Below, piece after piece: positions 34,062-46,586 of a stretch of DNA of 64,000 nt. Source of the stretch: Pelodera strongyloides (lineage: Eukaryota; Nematoda; Chromadorea; Rhabditida; Rhabditidae); assembly GCA_036852015.1 (NCBI GenBank), contig JAANDG010000159.1:186001-250000 (forward strand), written 5' to 3'. A program made the position numbers and the translations under genes. Position 1 is the stretch's first letter; each line of letters starts with the position of its first letter. The notes under the pieces are model-generated. The model saw nothing but the letters and a program-made list of their open reading frames with translations. It made no database searches and had not been told where the DNA came from.

Positions 34062-36169
34062 CATATATTGGATGAACGGAATTTCTTGGGCTGTGTTTCA
34101 TTTGCCCTATAAACATGAGTTACTATTTATATGCATAATTATTTGCAGATTCATAATGAGACGGACATTATTTCCCTAAACATGTGTCGTTTTGTCTGTA
34201 GAAGAATATCGGATTCCGAGTTTTAAAACAAGTGAAGCGATAACAAGAAGGCATTGATTACTTCTACTAACACCTGTCGCAGCCCGACAGGTATTCCAAG
34301 TAAAAAGAGTAGAAAAAAGAAACATATTTGAAAAATAAAAATGAGCAGCATCCGTGATTTGAAGTTCACCTCTTGCAAATTGTTATATGATTTTCCAAAG
34401 CATCTGCTTTTTAAGTTAGCTCAGTTTAGATCCCATAAAAGCAAATCTTCTAATTTATTGCTATGCGTGAAAACCAGTGTAATAACAGATAGAACACACA
34501 CACTAAACATGTATTCGAGTACGGTAACACTTATCCCGATCAGAGAAAGAATTCCGTTTGATAATTAATTGACATCCGATCTCGCTTTGGGGCAATTAAT
34601 TCTCGAGCTCACTATTGAATGAGGTATAGAAACTCAGTGAAACTTTTGTGGATATAAATCAGTCCATTGTTCTTCAGGGTTGATCAAATTATTCTTAAAC
34701 ATCTAAGCTTCATAGTAATACTGCTCTATTCGATTGAATATATTTTTAATTTCTTACCTCTCTGATCTCACTCTCTCCTCTCTCTCTCCCTGCCTCTCTC
34801 TCTACATCACCGTCTTCTCCCTCTCTACCTGAATACCCACCAATACTTCACCGAGGTGTGGACAGGTGCCACCTGTCTTCTCCTCTATTTTCAAGTGTCC
34901 AAACATATTACCCCAGTGTCTCATCCCGGTCGGGATTGAGATCTTAGGGATTGCCGGTTGAACAAGGATACGTTTCCATTTAATTAACTATCAACATTCA
35001 TGACACAGCTTACAACTCTTGAACGCGTAATAAAGTGTAGGGAAAGGCGCGCTAGGGTCGCATGTCGTCATGAAATTTGCTCTCATTCAGCCAGCTTTTC
35101 ACTGTTGTACATAGACGCCTAAATTATTATTGTGCATTTCTTTACTCAACATTCACCTTTACCATTTGTGGTTCGCGAAACGAATTGAATCCCACCAATC
35201 ATTGGTCAATTTTGATCAGATTCCATGTAAAAGAGTACAGTACACTGTGACATGATTAAAATGTTTTCAGAACCTTTGGTGCGTTAAAAATGCACGTGAA
35301 GACGCACACTCTTCCGTGTGTTTGCACCGAATGCGGAAAGTCGTTTTCAAGACCGTGGCTTTTAAAGGGACATCAACGAACGCACACTGGTGAGTTATTT
35401 ACATAATAATAAAAATGTGTCACCAACTAAAGGGTATTTCAACGCAGTATTTCAAAACTTGCGGCTTATTCTGCAGTGGTCCAGAACATTAGGCGACGAT
35501 CTAGATGACAAATTGCTCGTCGCATTCGGGGTATTCGGGGGCCATGGGAACTCTCCTAGCCAAGTCTCGCGGACGCCATCTGAATGTCTCGTTGTGTGCC
35601 GACGCAAATACGTAAGCCCTTTTCAGGAGAAAAGCCATTCGAATGTACAGATTGTGGCCGGCGTTTCGCAGATCGAAGTAACTTGCGAGCGCACGAGTTG
35701 ACACACAAAACGGAAAGGTTTGTCGCATCATTTGGCTTGTCGAAAGCATGCTGAAAATATAAATTAGCATGTTTCCTTTGATTTGTTTTCATGAGCAAAA
35801 GTTCTCACTTGAAGTGGTTCAAGCGTGAAAAAAATAACCAATGTTTTAAACAAAGGACTGACCATGAGTCTTATATGGATGTTTCTTTCTGGTCCGTTCT
35901 GAAACTCTGAAATGTGAAATTTCTCATCGACGCGCGAGGTAGTGAATGGGGTAGTGCATATGTGTTCTTTTGTATTTGTTAATAGATATAGACATAGAAA
36001 AATACACCAAGTTGATTTAAGCGAGGACACTCTTTTTTTCTTCAGGAAACACAGATGTCAAACGTGCAATGCAACATTCACCCGTTCACACGTTCGTGTG
36101 AAACATGAAATGATCTGTGCGCTTAAGAATTCCATAAAGACAAAGACACAGGATACCGATGGAACCTAA
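32725..36169 (+). CDS. Snail/Scratch-family C2H2 zinc-finger transcription factor
   Basis: 256 residues, exons 32725-32806, 33170-33273, 33331-33376, 33522-33613, 33732-33844, 35271-35389, 35627-35717, 36046-36169, all in frame. Five fingers with uniform C-x2-C-x12-H-x3-H/C spacing: C109/C112/H125/H129, C138/C141/H154/H158, C164/C167/H180/H184, C192/C195/H208/H212, C220/C223/H236/C240 (last is CCHC). Snail signatures are clear: [54 protein letters not shown]. Family members are nuclear repressors binding CAGGTG E-boxes (C. elegans CES-1 and scratch-like proteins); which orthologue this is cannot be settled here. The N-terminus is short and basic ([12 protein letters not shown]); the ATG follows TATTCAG directly, so it may be trans-spliced or have an upstream exon. 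Intron 5 (1.4 kb) holds a palindromic double E-box. Confidence 0.93.
33866..33947. mobile_element. mini hairpin related to TTAAAG palindromes
   Basis: Short inverted repeat in intron 5 of the Snail gene (AGGTCGGTTTTCAA ... TTGAAAACCGGCT, ending ACTTTAA). It resembles a shrunken copy of the TTAAAGCGAAATACCGGCCG family. Confidence 0.5.
34007..34057. repeat. (TA)n microsatellite
   Basis: About 25 uninterrupted TA dinucleotides inside intron 5 of the Snail gene. Confidence 0.97.
34758..34845. repeat. CT-rich low-complexity tract
   Basis: Interrupted CTCTCT pyrimidine tract immediately before the palindromic E-box in intron 5 of the Snail gene. Confidence 0.8.
34862..34876. promoter_or_regulatory. 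palindromic double Snail E-box in intron 5
   Basis: ACAGGTGCCACCTGT: two CAGGTG cores head to head around a single central base, a perfect 15-bp symmetric site. It lies in the largest intron of the gene whose product belongs to the family that binds CAGGTG. Candidate autoregulatory element (inference). Confidence 0.55.
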
Positions 36170-37213
36170 CTAAATGAATGAAACCAAAAGAGCTACCTCC
36201 CCACGTGATCTAGATCCGAATTGGAGCATATGTACATATTTTTGTCAATAAATATTATTTTGCTCCTTTGTTTCTACAGTGCACTTGTTGGGCTTACTGG
36301 CTGGAAGCTGGCAGTACGACTTGGCGTTTGGAATCTGCCTTGGTCATACCCATTTTATTTGACGCAAGTTGGAGTTGTCTTGTTTTTTTTTTTGACTCTA
36401 TCGGAGGGATAATACAAGTTTCTTACAAAATAGAGCCGAGCATTAATCATGATACAGGATACCGCCTAAATTCATGCATGTGGGGCACATAAAATATTTC
36501 ATTTTCTTACTGGCCTTGAGCGTACTGGATGGTACTCAAGAAAATATTCAAAAAATATCTATGTAGACCGAATTCACCCCGTACATGATATGGAGATGCA
36601 TATGGTATCATTCTTCAAGACAATCAATAAAAATAATCGGGATCGCCCCAAGTACAGAATACAACAAATACCTTTCGTAAATATATGTGTCACTATATCG
36701 AAGTTATTTTGCTTTTTTGTTGCATAGTCAAGAGTAAAAACTGGTCTCATTTGCTGCTTCTTATTTCAAACAGCTGGGGGTTTATCTTTTCGTAAAGTAA
36801 AATGCACGTCCTTGAACACAGATTAGGCCGCGGCCTCACCTCTTCAGTTGGGGAAGCGTAGCGAGGTCTCCTGATAAGAAAAAATCAATGTATTTGATCA
36901 AAATGAGTTTTCTGTGCTTCGCAATAGAACGGGACGAGAGAAATCGGTTGTTTGTGAAGACACTATCATAAATTAGAGATGAGGCGTCGAGCGAATAAAA
37001 TCACTGATAAGCGGCAGGCGAGAACAAGTTCCATATGTGCGCGCATTCATAAGCATTCTGGCCCTTAGTCAATTTCTCACTCAATTGTCACTCAATATGC
37101 TCATTCAATTTGTTTCAGTGGCAGTTTTTTGACATGTCTTTCACTTCTTTTCTCTCAAAATTTTACCTTTGAATTCGCCTACATTAAATAAATACGTATT
37201 GCAGTTATGTGAA
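36170..37213. other. intergenic, includes Snail gene 3' UTR
   Basis: An open stretch after a TTTCTACAG acceptor at 36271-36279 (36280-36490) has no recognisable protein features and could not be linked to a gene. The rest is AT-rich, unassigned. Confidence 0.4.
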
Positions 37214-39643
37214 ATGGTGTACTTGAAGAGTTACGAATGTCATTCATGCCATACTTTGTCCAAGGAGTACCACTACAGGGGGCATTATTGGTCCGTTCGT
37301 ATTTGTGTCGATTGTGGATATCTAAGATGTGGCAAATGTAATTGCTCTCAAGAGGAAGAAAACGAGTGCGTAGTTAGCGGAAAGGAATGCGATGTCTTCT
37401 CCTGCCGCAAAGCATTCTTGAACTATTTGGTACACGTCGCTCCCGAAGACGAATTAAAATTGCTCAACTTTGGGAAATGGAGCCCTTTTCGTTGCAAAGA
37501 ATGCAGTGCCTCAATCACGATAAATAATATGTTTCAATTTGATGAAAATGGTGAGTACTGCACCAAATGCTTTCCAAAGAGCAAAGTTCCGAAGAAGCCA
37601 TTGATTGATACTGTTCTGAAAGTAATCGAAGAATTGAGAGGGTATTTTTCGGACAAGGAGGTGGATTCTATTACTAATCGGGGAATTCGACTGGAGATCT
37701 TGAAGTGCACTGTTTGCCAAAAGCATTTATCACTAGGAGATATCGACGAGGAGGTTGACGATGAGGAGGAGGAGGACGAGGAGGACGAGGAGGAGGAGGA
37801 GGAGGAGGAGGAGGACGGGGACGAGGAAGAGATAGAAGAAGGACCCCCTATTTGTCTATCAGAAACTGCAGTCCTTCACTGTCCAGACTGCAGTGACAAA
37901 TTTGAACGTTCATATCCAATGAACTGGTCCAATAGCTGGTATTTCCTTGATACGATTCTTTGTCATATTCCCGACATCAATGACTTGAAACTACTCACAT
38001 ATTCCAAGTGGACGCCTTTACGTTGTGAAGAGTGTTCCATCGTGCTTTCAGAAGAATATAATTGTCTTCCAATGTTTCACCCCGACTGCCGCAAAATTAT
38101 TTGCAATCTGTGTTCGGGAACTCACGATTGCACCATTGTTGAGGAGGAGGAACAAGAAGTATTGTACGATGACTATGATGATACTGGTCATGATGATGAT
38201 GATGATTGTGATGATGAAGAAAGAACCAAATCGCCCATCGTGCTGGCTAAGTTTCTCGTGGACGTTATTCTTGAATTCCGTGCACTATTCAAAAATGGTG
38301 GGCGTGACATTGAGGCGATATCCTCCCCAGATGCGAAAGACCAGCAAGAACAAAAGACTCAGAAGCAAACGTCAAGCAACAAGAAGAAGATGCCACTTGA
38401 GAATGTGACCAAACTGGAAACACCTACCGCGCCGCTATCTGCCATGCAAGAAAGTTACGCAGAAGATCAACTGTCTTCCCTATCATTACAAGATCAACCC
38501 GCCCTCCCAAATACAGTCAGGTGCTATTTTCATCTATTATTTATGAAATTTTTGATCCTTTTTATTTTTTTTCCTGATTTCCCTGATCATACTTAATTGA
38601 TATTAGGTTTCTAGTGCATAGTCATTGTGCTTAGGTTCTCCGTTTTTCAACACATTTCCATATAATTCGCATCAAAAAATTTGCAATTACCTTTTGTACT
38701 TATAGCTGTTCGCGGTGTTCCCGTTGTACGGATGCTACAGAGGCGCGAAACTGTCTGGATTGTGAAACGTATGGCATTTGCCTGCCCTGCCTCGCGGAAG
38801 AGCATTGGGGCCATAAAGTAATGAAGGCAGAAGAAGGAATGAAAATAGTCAGTATTCAAGACGACTCGGCCAGTACCCTTGGAAAGCTTGCAAGATGGAA
38901 AGGACATATGGATGACGTGCAGGCTCAGGTAAATTATATTGACTTTCTACTTTACCAGAACATGAGAAGGGAAAATAGGCACGGCCTTTACGCTTCGACT
39001 AGGGAAACCGAGCTCTTTTTAACACTTTAAACAATTTTGAGGACGCATTACATTTATTTACTTATCTATCAGTAACGCAGAGTTCTATAAACTTTTCTTC
39101 ACGTCCGTTAAGGGAGTGGCGGCGCAAAGATTGCTTTGTGATTCCTACAAGTCAGCTTACACCAGTGCACTCAACTCCGATAATCCTGTGCTTCTGCAAG
39201 CACTGAAAGAAGCGAGTGCTGGTCAACTGCAGGAAAGCGCCACAGATTTGGTGACGAGTCAGATTAAGGTTATTATTTGCTGGGTTCTCGAACATTTATT
39301 ATCTCCTGTCAGCACATTGACATCTCACTATGTAAAGATCAGGGACCTGAGGATGCCGCTGGAAGTAAATTATGTCATTTCGTACCACTTTCCATATGAT
39401 ATTTGCAATTCTCATATAATTCGTACGGGACTCTGAAGGTGTATAATGCCATCGCCAGTACGTTATTTGAGTCGTCTAATCGTTTATATTTTATATATAT
39501 TACTTTAGTTCAACATCGAGGTCGAGGATTTGGCGCGGAGGCTCCAATTTATAACCAACGCTGCGCAAAAAGGTCACAACGCTGCGCAACTATTATTTTC
39601 ATCCATTCCTACGATTTGCTATAGGTCACAAAATTACTTCTAA
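37214..39643 (+). CDS. Cys-rich acidic protein with duplicated module and B-box-like finger
   Basis: About 615 residues; exons 37214-38520, 38706-38928, 39113-39268, 39338-39364, 39509-39643. The first ATG in frame after the TATTGCAG acceptor at 37204 was taken as start. N-terminal Cys pairs (ECHSCH, CVDCGY, CGKCNC) are followed by an internal duplication: DELKLLNFGKWSPFRCKECS (D79) and NDLKLLTYSKWTPLRCEECS (D257), 178 residues apart, each followed by further Cys pairs and an amphipathic helix (VLKVIEELRGYFSDK; LVDVILEFRALFKNG). Two acidic runs (about residues 175-210 and 310-336). A B-box-like zinc motif (SRCTDATEARNCLDCETYGI plus CLPC...H...H, residues 440-472) is followed by helices of coiled-coil type, as in TRIM proteins lacking RING (inference). 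Junctions of the last three exons are less certain. Function unknown. Confidence 0.8.
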
Positions 39644-40390
39644 ACCTTCCCGGAATGTTGTGTAAAACAACTTTTGTATACTATGTGTCTCATTTAGAAA
39701 CAAGCCGACCTAAGGGGTCTACTTCGCAGAAATAGTGCTTAACGAACGTGTCCTGGATTTATTTGCGTTTTTCGTAGCCTTCTACATTCATGTTGGCCTT
39801 CCATCTATGAAATCAGCCTATTGGGTTGTCCAATCAGCTCTATAAAAATCCCATCAAATGCTCTATCAACGACTTTTTTCGTATAGTCTGCTTTTGGCTA
39901 ACTTCCTACATCATAGCTTAAACTCCAGATTCGAACAAAATTGACATTTTCGCTACGTTCTTCTTCATGGCTCCCTCTGGGTTTTACCTGTGCTTTATTT
40001 AGTTGAGCTATGTATTATGTGTTTCATCCACATCCGTTAATTTCTGCGGTGTGGTTTTTTATGTTTAGTTTGGCTCTTTCTGTTAGGTTCTTTGTTTTTG
40101 ATATTCGGTGTCACATGACTCTTACTTGCCGATATTTATGCTTCTCCTTCTTTTTTTTTCTCGCGTTTTTTACATATAAAATCTTTATTACATTTATCTG
40201 GTGCATATGCGAATAAAAAAATGCATGTTCTTCGTAAAAGCCAACTTATATTTCAAGAAGTCAGTCAGTCCAAAGGCTCTCGGGTATATGGGTTTTTTTG
40301 GGGGTTTTTTTGCCGCGAATTCAAAAAATGGTTTTTACACAAAAATGGTTATAAAAAAAGTTTGCACCGATAGAATTCGCTGAAATTAAC
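39644..40390. other. intergenic
   Basis: 3' region of the B-box gene followed by T-rich sequence; no exon recognised on either strand. Confidence 0.4.
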
Positions 40391-40550
40391 GTATAAATGC
40401 CAACACGCCAAAACGGTAAATAGTAGCCAAACATGTTCAAAATATGAGATAAATATTGGACCAATGGATAAATATTGGACAAAGTTTAACATTGAACATT
40501 GAACATTTATTAGCAATAAAACACACACCAGTCAGGGGGGAAAATGGAAA

Positions 40551-40584
<34 letters not shown>

Positions 40585-40901
40585 AACACACAAACTAAAT
40601 AAGGGTAAAAAAAAATTCAACATTCAACCACATACAAGAAAAAATTTCTGATTACCATGAGTTAACATGTCCGAAATAAGGTTAATCCGTTTTATTTATA
40701 AAGGACGCTAATCTTCTTGTTAGATGCGACATTTGCTGGATACGACCATAAGACAACCATTCACGCGCCTTGTATCTGCATCAAATTTTCGGCTAAAAAG
40801 GATCCCTTGAATACCGCGTCGGTATGGCGTTGTCATCAAGAGAAGTAGGAAGCAACACATCGGTGAATGCAACATCGATGGAACCACTGTGAAGGCGACA
40901 A

Positions 40902-43343
40902 CTAAAATTTGCTTAGAAGAATGTTCCCCGTTTCACTTATGGCAGCTCTAATGCCATCTGTTTTTTTTTTAAAAATTTGTTCTTCCTTCCTGACAGGGAG
41001 TTTCCCTCAAACACCTATATTGACAGGGAGTTTCCCTCAATGGCAGGTTGTCGCCCGCGTTAAAAAGTCCTATTCACCACAGTTCATAAATGGCAGGGAG
41101 TCTCCCTCAATTACCGTAACCTGTTGCCCGTATGACAAGAGTACGCTACCTCTTCAAAGCAGCCTGGCTCCCTGTCGCCAGGGTTCTGTCTTTGGGGGGC
41201 CCGAAAGGACGCCACCGTGTCAGTTTCGACGGGCGACACCCTGCCAAATAGGAACATAGAATGTTGTTCACAAAAATGCTACTTATGTATATAATGGATG
41301 GAAATATGCTGGCACCTTATTGGATGAAGGAACATGTACAAAAAGAAAGTTGAGTGAAAAGGGTACCTGCGCTTGGAAATATTTGAAACCCAATCATCTG
41401 TATAACGAATAAAACGTAGCCAGACACCGAAATGGCTAGGGCAACGTACTAAAAATAATAGGCTTGTTTTTTTTAGATTCCGAGAACCAGGGAGTGACCA
41501 AAACAATTTGTAGCGTAATCTTTCAGCAGCAAGGGCAGCAAACCCTTATAACACCAGACTGGTCCTAATAAACAATTATTAGGGCGTTATTAGGACGTTA
41601 GATCTGTGAAACAGGTTATTAGGACGCGGCACACAGACCTGCGAAATAAGTACATATAACATTTTCTTCCGCAACGTCACTGTTCGAGCGCTCACGAGGG
41701 CTGAGTTTGACACCAATGAACGAAAAACGAATATGGAGACGAGTATAAAGGAAACACCTAAATGCATGGCAGTCACAGCTAGGTAAACGAAGTGCGGCCG
41801 CTTTGTTATTCTTCATACATCTTATCGTAATCGATATAAATAGTGAAACATAAGGCGACTTGAAGTAAACAGAAGCAGAATTGAGGGCCCGACTGATTTT
41901 TTAGGGTCAGATTCACTGCAATGTCACTAACAAAGCATTTATACAAAAGGTGCACATTAATGAACAAAATTAGTTGCGAACTAACCTCCAATAATTATCC
42001 AAAAGAACAAATACCATATAAGCACTTCATTTGCTGACAAGTTGAAAGGATAAAAACGAAAATTATTAACAAGTGGTCGGTCTAGAAACACGCCAAACTG
42101 ATCGTAGGTAGTAGGCTGGAAGAAAAGAGGCGGTTATGTACCCCTTCTACATTCTTATTTTTTATTACGTGTAGCCACTCGCCTACAATAATGATAAGCA
42201 GCTTCCCAGTAAAGTTAAACAATATTAAGAGATAGAACGAAGTTAAAGTCTTACCGCGCTCTGTGAAGTATTTGTATGTTGGTAGTTTATCGCAAAATGT
42301 AAAATACCAAACAAGATGGCCATTGCGTAGAAAATGGAAATCACAACGAACGCCACCTTGCATACAATTCCCCGGGAATCAACAGCAACAGTAGAATAAT
42401 ATATGTAGAAAATTTGCCCCAATTTGGAGATTGCAATGAGAATGAGTGATGACATACAAGCGGCCTACGATGTATTAAATGGAGGGGTCGTTTAAAGGGA
42501 AAATCAAATCTAATTCGCAGAGATTCTATAATGCACTGTCACAAAATACCGTTTTTTTGGGACTTCAAAAATTTTTTTTCTTTTTTTTTTTTTTTTTTTT
42601 TTTCTTACCTAAGCGTTTTTGTTTTTTTTTGGTTTTCACTAACGTTATCTTCAAACCCTAAGCTTTTCTTGAAGCCCAGCATGCAAAACCGGTGACACTA
42701 CCTTTAAAATTATCCTCTTTCTGTAGTCCTTTTTGCACTATTCTTTATACCGACTCTACTCTACGGCATCGCACAATTTCATTTCAATGAAGGTGCTAAC
42801 TCGCGTTTTAAAGGGTGGGGCCCACGAAAATGAACATATATTTATTAACCGATGATAAGCAGTATTAATGCTGTCTGCATTCTGCTCTCTCTCTCCCTCC
42901 CTCTCTATCTTACCACTAGCAAGTCCAACATTACGGGATGAATAGGCAGTTCCGTGTTTATTAAAAAAAGATATCCGTCTGAATTCGAATAAAGCATCGG
43001 GCACAACATAAAAATAGTTGTTTCATAGGTTAGGGCACATGCCTAAAGTTACCGTATTATGCTTATTTGTTATGTCACAAAATACCGTATTTCGGATAGC
43101 CATCTTATCATACAATTTTTTTATTACGTATATCAAATTTAAACGTACCAGAAACATTAATTGAAGCCGCTTGAAAATATTCATGGAAATGGGTGAGAAT
43201 CGTTGGATAACAACCACAGTCAGTGTGACGATAAACAAATTCAGGAAAAACTGAATTTGTACCGTCAATCGTAAAATCTGACGAGCGTCATCTGATGGAT
43301 AGTACAACGTATCTTCTTTCGGTAAGTTCCACTCGACCAACAT
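40902..43343 (-). pseudogene. 7TM chemoreceptor-like gene, frameshifted left copy
   Basis: Paralogue of the intact receptor at 50369-55469. Exons 43343-43149, 43042-42914, 42464-42255, 42115-41986, 41915-41639, 41448-41367, 40957-40902 occupy the same positions with the same phases. Exon 5 is 277 nt instead of 272: extra bases near 41805-41815 create a stop (KMYEE then TAA) and shift the frame, although the exon's end (FVFRSLVSNSALVSARTV) is still readable in another frame. The last exon lacks ~55 bases present in the right copy, which gives a shorter C-tail. Intron 6 has a ~280-bp insert with three GGGAGTTTCCCTCAA-type palindromic words. Either a recent pseudogene or an assembly error in exon 5. 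Confidence 0.8.
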
Positions 43344-43499
43344 TTACCTTGAAACTAAATAAAACCTTTCAAGTGAGATTTTGCAGAAATATCATTTGAT
43401 AATATCAATAGAAACATAAATACTGATCGAAACGAGACGAATATCTATTGCACGAAACCTCGTTCTATATATTTTATGTTTGTATTTAGACGTGAAACC

Positions 43500-44000
43500 C
43501 AGCCATTGCTTTTGCAAGACTTGCCTTTCCACGAAAAAATACATGCATCAACAAAAAAAATTCAAAAATGAGCCTCAATTATTGCATGGGAGAGCGTGAC
43601 TGTTGTGAAGTGTGGACAACTAATTTCTATAACTAAAGTCCATAAGACGGATTGCTAGTTCAAGCTTATAAACAGCACTCAATTAGTAACTTATCTTTCA
43701 ATTAGGCAGTGAACAAGCAAAATCACCTGCTGTACACTGGACTGGTCATTTATTTTCAGAAACATTGACCTAATCTGGGGAGTGAGATTTGGAGAAAAAC
43801 TTTGCAAAAACAACTTTAACTGTGATGTTCAAAGTTCATTCTGGATCCGCCAAGAGCAAAAAGTTCTTCTTGGTTAAAACACCATTGTCACAAAAAAATT
43901 AGACGACCATTGTTCCGCGTACCGCGAAATCTAAAGAACAACCGAGCTACCGTAGCTCTGCTCGTGTGGGGGACAGCCATTTCAATAACTTGCGCATCAA
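43500..44000 (-). promoter_or_regulatory. conserved upstream block of receptor copies
   Basis: Very similar to 55650-56118, e.g. TGTGGACAACTAATTTCTAT, AACATTGACCTAATCTGGGG, CAAAGTTCATTCTGGATCCG. Conservation here equals that of the exons, as expected for a young duplication, so it does not by itself prove regulatory constraint. Confidence 0.6.
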
Positions 44001-44399
44001 AACCGAGTCATCCCTGGCCTAAAAGGGGATATCACTTGTTGTTAATTGATCTACTCATTAATCTCGTTGTTCGTTTTTGTTGGAATGTGTTGGTTGAACG
44101 ATGAACTGCTATTTTGTCACTGATTGTATTATCTGTTCGAGTAAGAGCTCACCTATTGGGTGAGCTCTGAACTCTTCTCTTCTCTGAACAAACATATTTG
44201 TTGTTCAACTAGAACGATGGTTATCACTTGTCACATCTTCCCAGTGAACTTAGGTTAAGTCTTCCGGAATTCTTTACTAATGATTGCTGATGGATCCCCT
44301 TTCTCCACTTTTGCATTAACATTGCTGCCATCGTAAGTTGAATTTCAGTTCGAGCAGACTTGTACATTCTCCAAACGATGCCCGTAATGTATTTCTTCA

Positions 44400-44985
44400 T
44401 CTGCTCCTATTCTGTGTTATCATTGGAGCGGCCGTAAGTACTCAAGTCTCGAGTGCTCCCTCTGTTGCTTCCATCATCAGATGATAGATAACTGCTCCTA
44501 GTGCATTCTTGCTGCGCTGGGATCCATATAACTAAATTTAGAAGTAAGCCCTTTCTTGTTAAGGGCGTCATCTGATTTTTGAAGATATCTTGTTGCCATT
44601 GACCCCTATTCATTATCTTCGCGCCGCTTGACACACCGGTAACCACTGTGTCGTATAAGTAGACAATTCTCTTCTCGTTTCCGTGCATCATCCGGTCCGA
44701 CAACTGTTGGAATATTGCGGGCCCAACCCGAACATCAGTCTGCTTCTAGAGAACTCAGATGTGCGCTGTTTTTTTACTAGTCATCCACTTGGAATGCGTT
44801 ACAAGTTGCGTGAGCCCGTCTCAAATCTTTTCCACCAAATTACCACTTACCTGGTCATTCAGTACATGGGGAAGGGGATTACACCCTGCCCCGAAAAGAA
44901 CCCATCTCAGCGGTCCTTACATTTCCCCAACGGAAAAAAACTGTCGGATGTTTTTTTGTCAGAGCACTTGTAGAAAAGCCACGAT
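44400..44985. other. overlapping open frames of unknown status
   Basis: A minus frame (44703-44407, MSDRMMHGNEKRIVYLYDTV..., rich in Ser/Asp at its end) and a plus frame (44663-44973, VRQLLEYCGPNPNISLLLEN..., ending VFLSEHL) meet around 44690. Neither matches a family I recognise and neither can be linked by good splice sites to other exons. One may be a fragment of a gene or mobile-element ORF. Confidence 0.3.
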
Positions 44986-45881
44986 TAAACCGAATGTATT
45001 GAAAGGAGAAGAAGCTGTGTACTACGTTATATTTATAAACACGCAACAAGAGTAGAAGGCTTTATTCATACACAGGCAAAATAATAAAGCAAATCTATGC
45101 TGACTTATAAAAATTACTTGTGACCATTACAGTTTTTTTTTTTTTTGAAAATGCTTCAAATTTTCCGCGAAGAAGGATTCGTTGAATTCCGTGTCGATGA
45201 GTTGTCATCAAAAGCACAAGAACACAACACTTAGGTGAGTGCCAAAGAGACGGAACAACTGCGAATGCGGTAACTAAAGAAGGAAACATTGTTGCTTAAC
45301 TTTACTCTTTCCGCTTGGCTTCGTTGGAAGTGGATATGAACTCACTCCAAACACACCTCGCTTTTATCCCTACTGGTAAATCGTTGAACAAATTATGGTT
45401 GTACAACGCTCCATTAATTTGGAATTTTTTGGTAGATTACTCACAATATGGCGATCCCTAGCGATCCCTTTTATATAATTTCTGCACTGCAGGGCTCCCT
45501 TAGGGGCTAAGGAAAGTCCTAGCACAGCAATCCCTTTTATATAAATAATATTCGTAGAGACTGTGGATTCATTCCAGTATGTTCGCGCGTGTGTGTTTCA
45601 ATATTTAAAAAGACCTGTTCTACAGGAATAAACGCAACGTCCAACATTTTGTGTAAAATATAAACAATATAGTTGAAATTAATAAGCAAACAGATCACAT
45701 AAATAAAAATTGAACATGACACTTCATTTGATTCACAACAACTCCAAAGACATGTCTTACCTGCACTTGGTTTGGTAATATTTTGACGCCAACCATTTGT
45801 ACAGTGAAGAAATTAAACCCGCATACTGAAGCCGCAAAGGCAGCGTACTAAAACACCGCGCCATTAAATAGTTACTGATAT

Positions 45882-46140
45882 GATAGGTTCATCTCAAATC
45901 ACCTCTCTTTTTATTGTTTTTAATAGCACAAATATCATTCACAATGAAAATTAAGTCAATCACAGAACAGTTCGCCTCGCAGAAGAAGCTTCCTTTATTG
46001 GAAGTTAGTTTATCGGAAGCCAAATACGGTGCACAGACTGATGGCAATTAGCCAAGAGAGAATTAAATGATACCACTCCGTGCACTCCGTGGAAAATAAT
46101 GATCTGCCGAGCGTAGTTTGTAGCTTGGCTAATTGCCACT
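45882..46140. mobile_element. truncated copy of the 489-bp inverted-repeat element
   Basis: Shares GATAGGTTCATCTCAAATCA, GAAGCTTCCTTTATTGGAAG and TTGGCTAATTGCCA with 28551-29039, but the second arm is missing beyond 46140. It sits within the decayed receptor copy. Confidence 0.75.
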
Positions 46141-46507
46141 AAACAAGTCAAATAAAAACGAAACAGAGATGGGAGCAAGAAAAGCCAGCGGTGCACGAGT
46201 CCAATTTCGCTGCGTACTTGACCGAATAACAAATATATTTCCGTGTGACCTCTGGCGCCAATGTGGCGCAGGTAGGGCGAGGTCCCCGCGCACCTTTTTT
46301 CGTAGGTTTGGGCAGTATTTTGGTCATTTTACCCTATTTCGCTCAGTCTGCGCCAAGGCCTCACCTGTCCATCGCCGCGCGGAAGTTTCGCGCCAGGAGC
46401 TCGCCGCGCGCTATGCAAGTTTCACCAGTGTTTTTATGTGCACAACGAAATCCCTCCATAAAGAAAATTCTTCGATCGAAAGAGCATACAAAATCTTTGT
46501 TGGTGGC

Positions 46508-46586
46508 GAGATTCCAACCCACAGAACGCACAACCTCTCGATTCACAGTCCAACGCTCTACTGGTTGAGCTATGCTAGCTTGCCAT
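46508..46586 (-). tRNA. tRNA-like sequence, probably tRNA-derived repeat
   Basis: On the minus strand: A-box/D-arm TAGCTCAACCAGTAGAGCG with a paired GCTC/GAGC stem, a loop CTGTGAA (would read GTG) and a B-box-like GGGTTGGAATC. The anticodon stem does not pair well and the T-arm is displaced, so not a standard tRNA. Surrounding 46240-46420 is GC-rich and may be the body of the same element. Confidence 0.35.

Larger units (their letters stand above)
40391..44010. repeat. left copy of a tandem segmental duplication
   Basis: Matches 49872-56118 in the same orientation: downstream flank (ACACGCCAAAACGGTAAATA), all seven receptor exons, introns, and about 500 bp of upstream flank (to CGCATCAAAACCGAGT). 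The right copy is longer mainly because of a ~3.1-kb insertion in intron 1. The left copy carries a poly(A) run at 40552-40582 and a poly(T) run at 42579-42603. Confidence 0.9.

Noticed and set aside
38025..38408. 127-aa frame inside the B-box gene
   Set aside because: Alternate-frame reading of the acidic GAT/GAA-rich coding region; the long frame with Cys modules is the real one.
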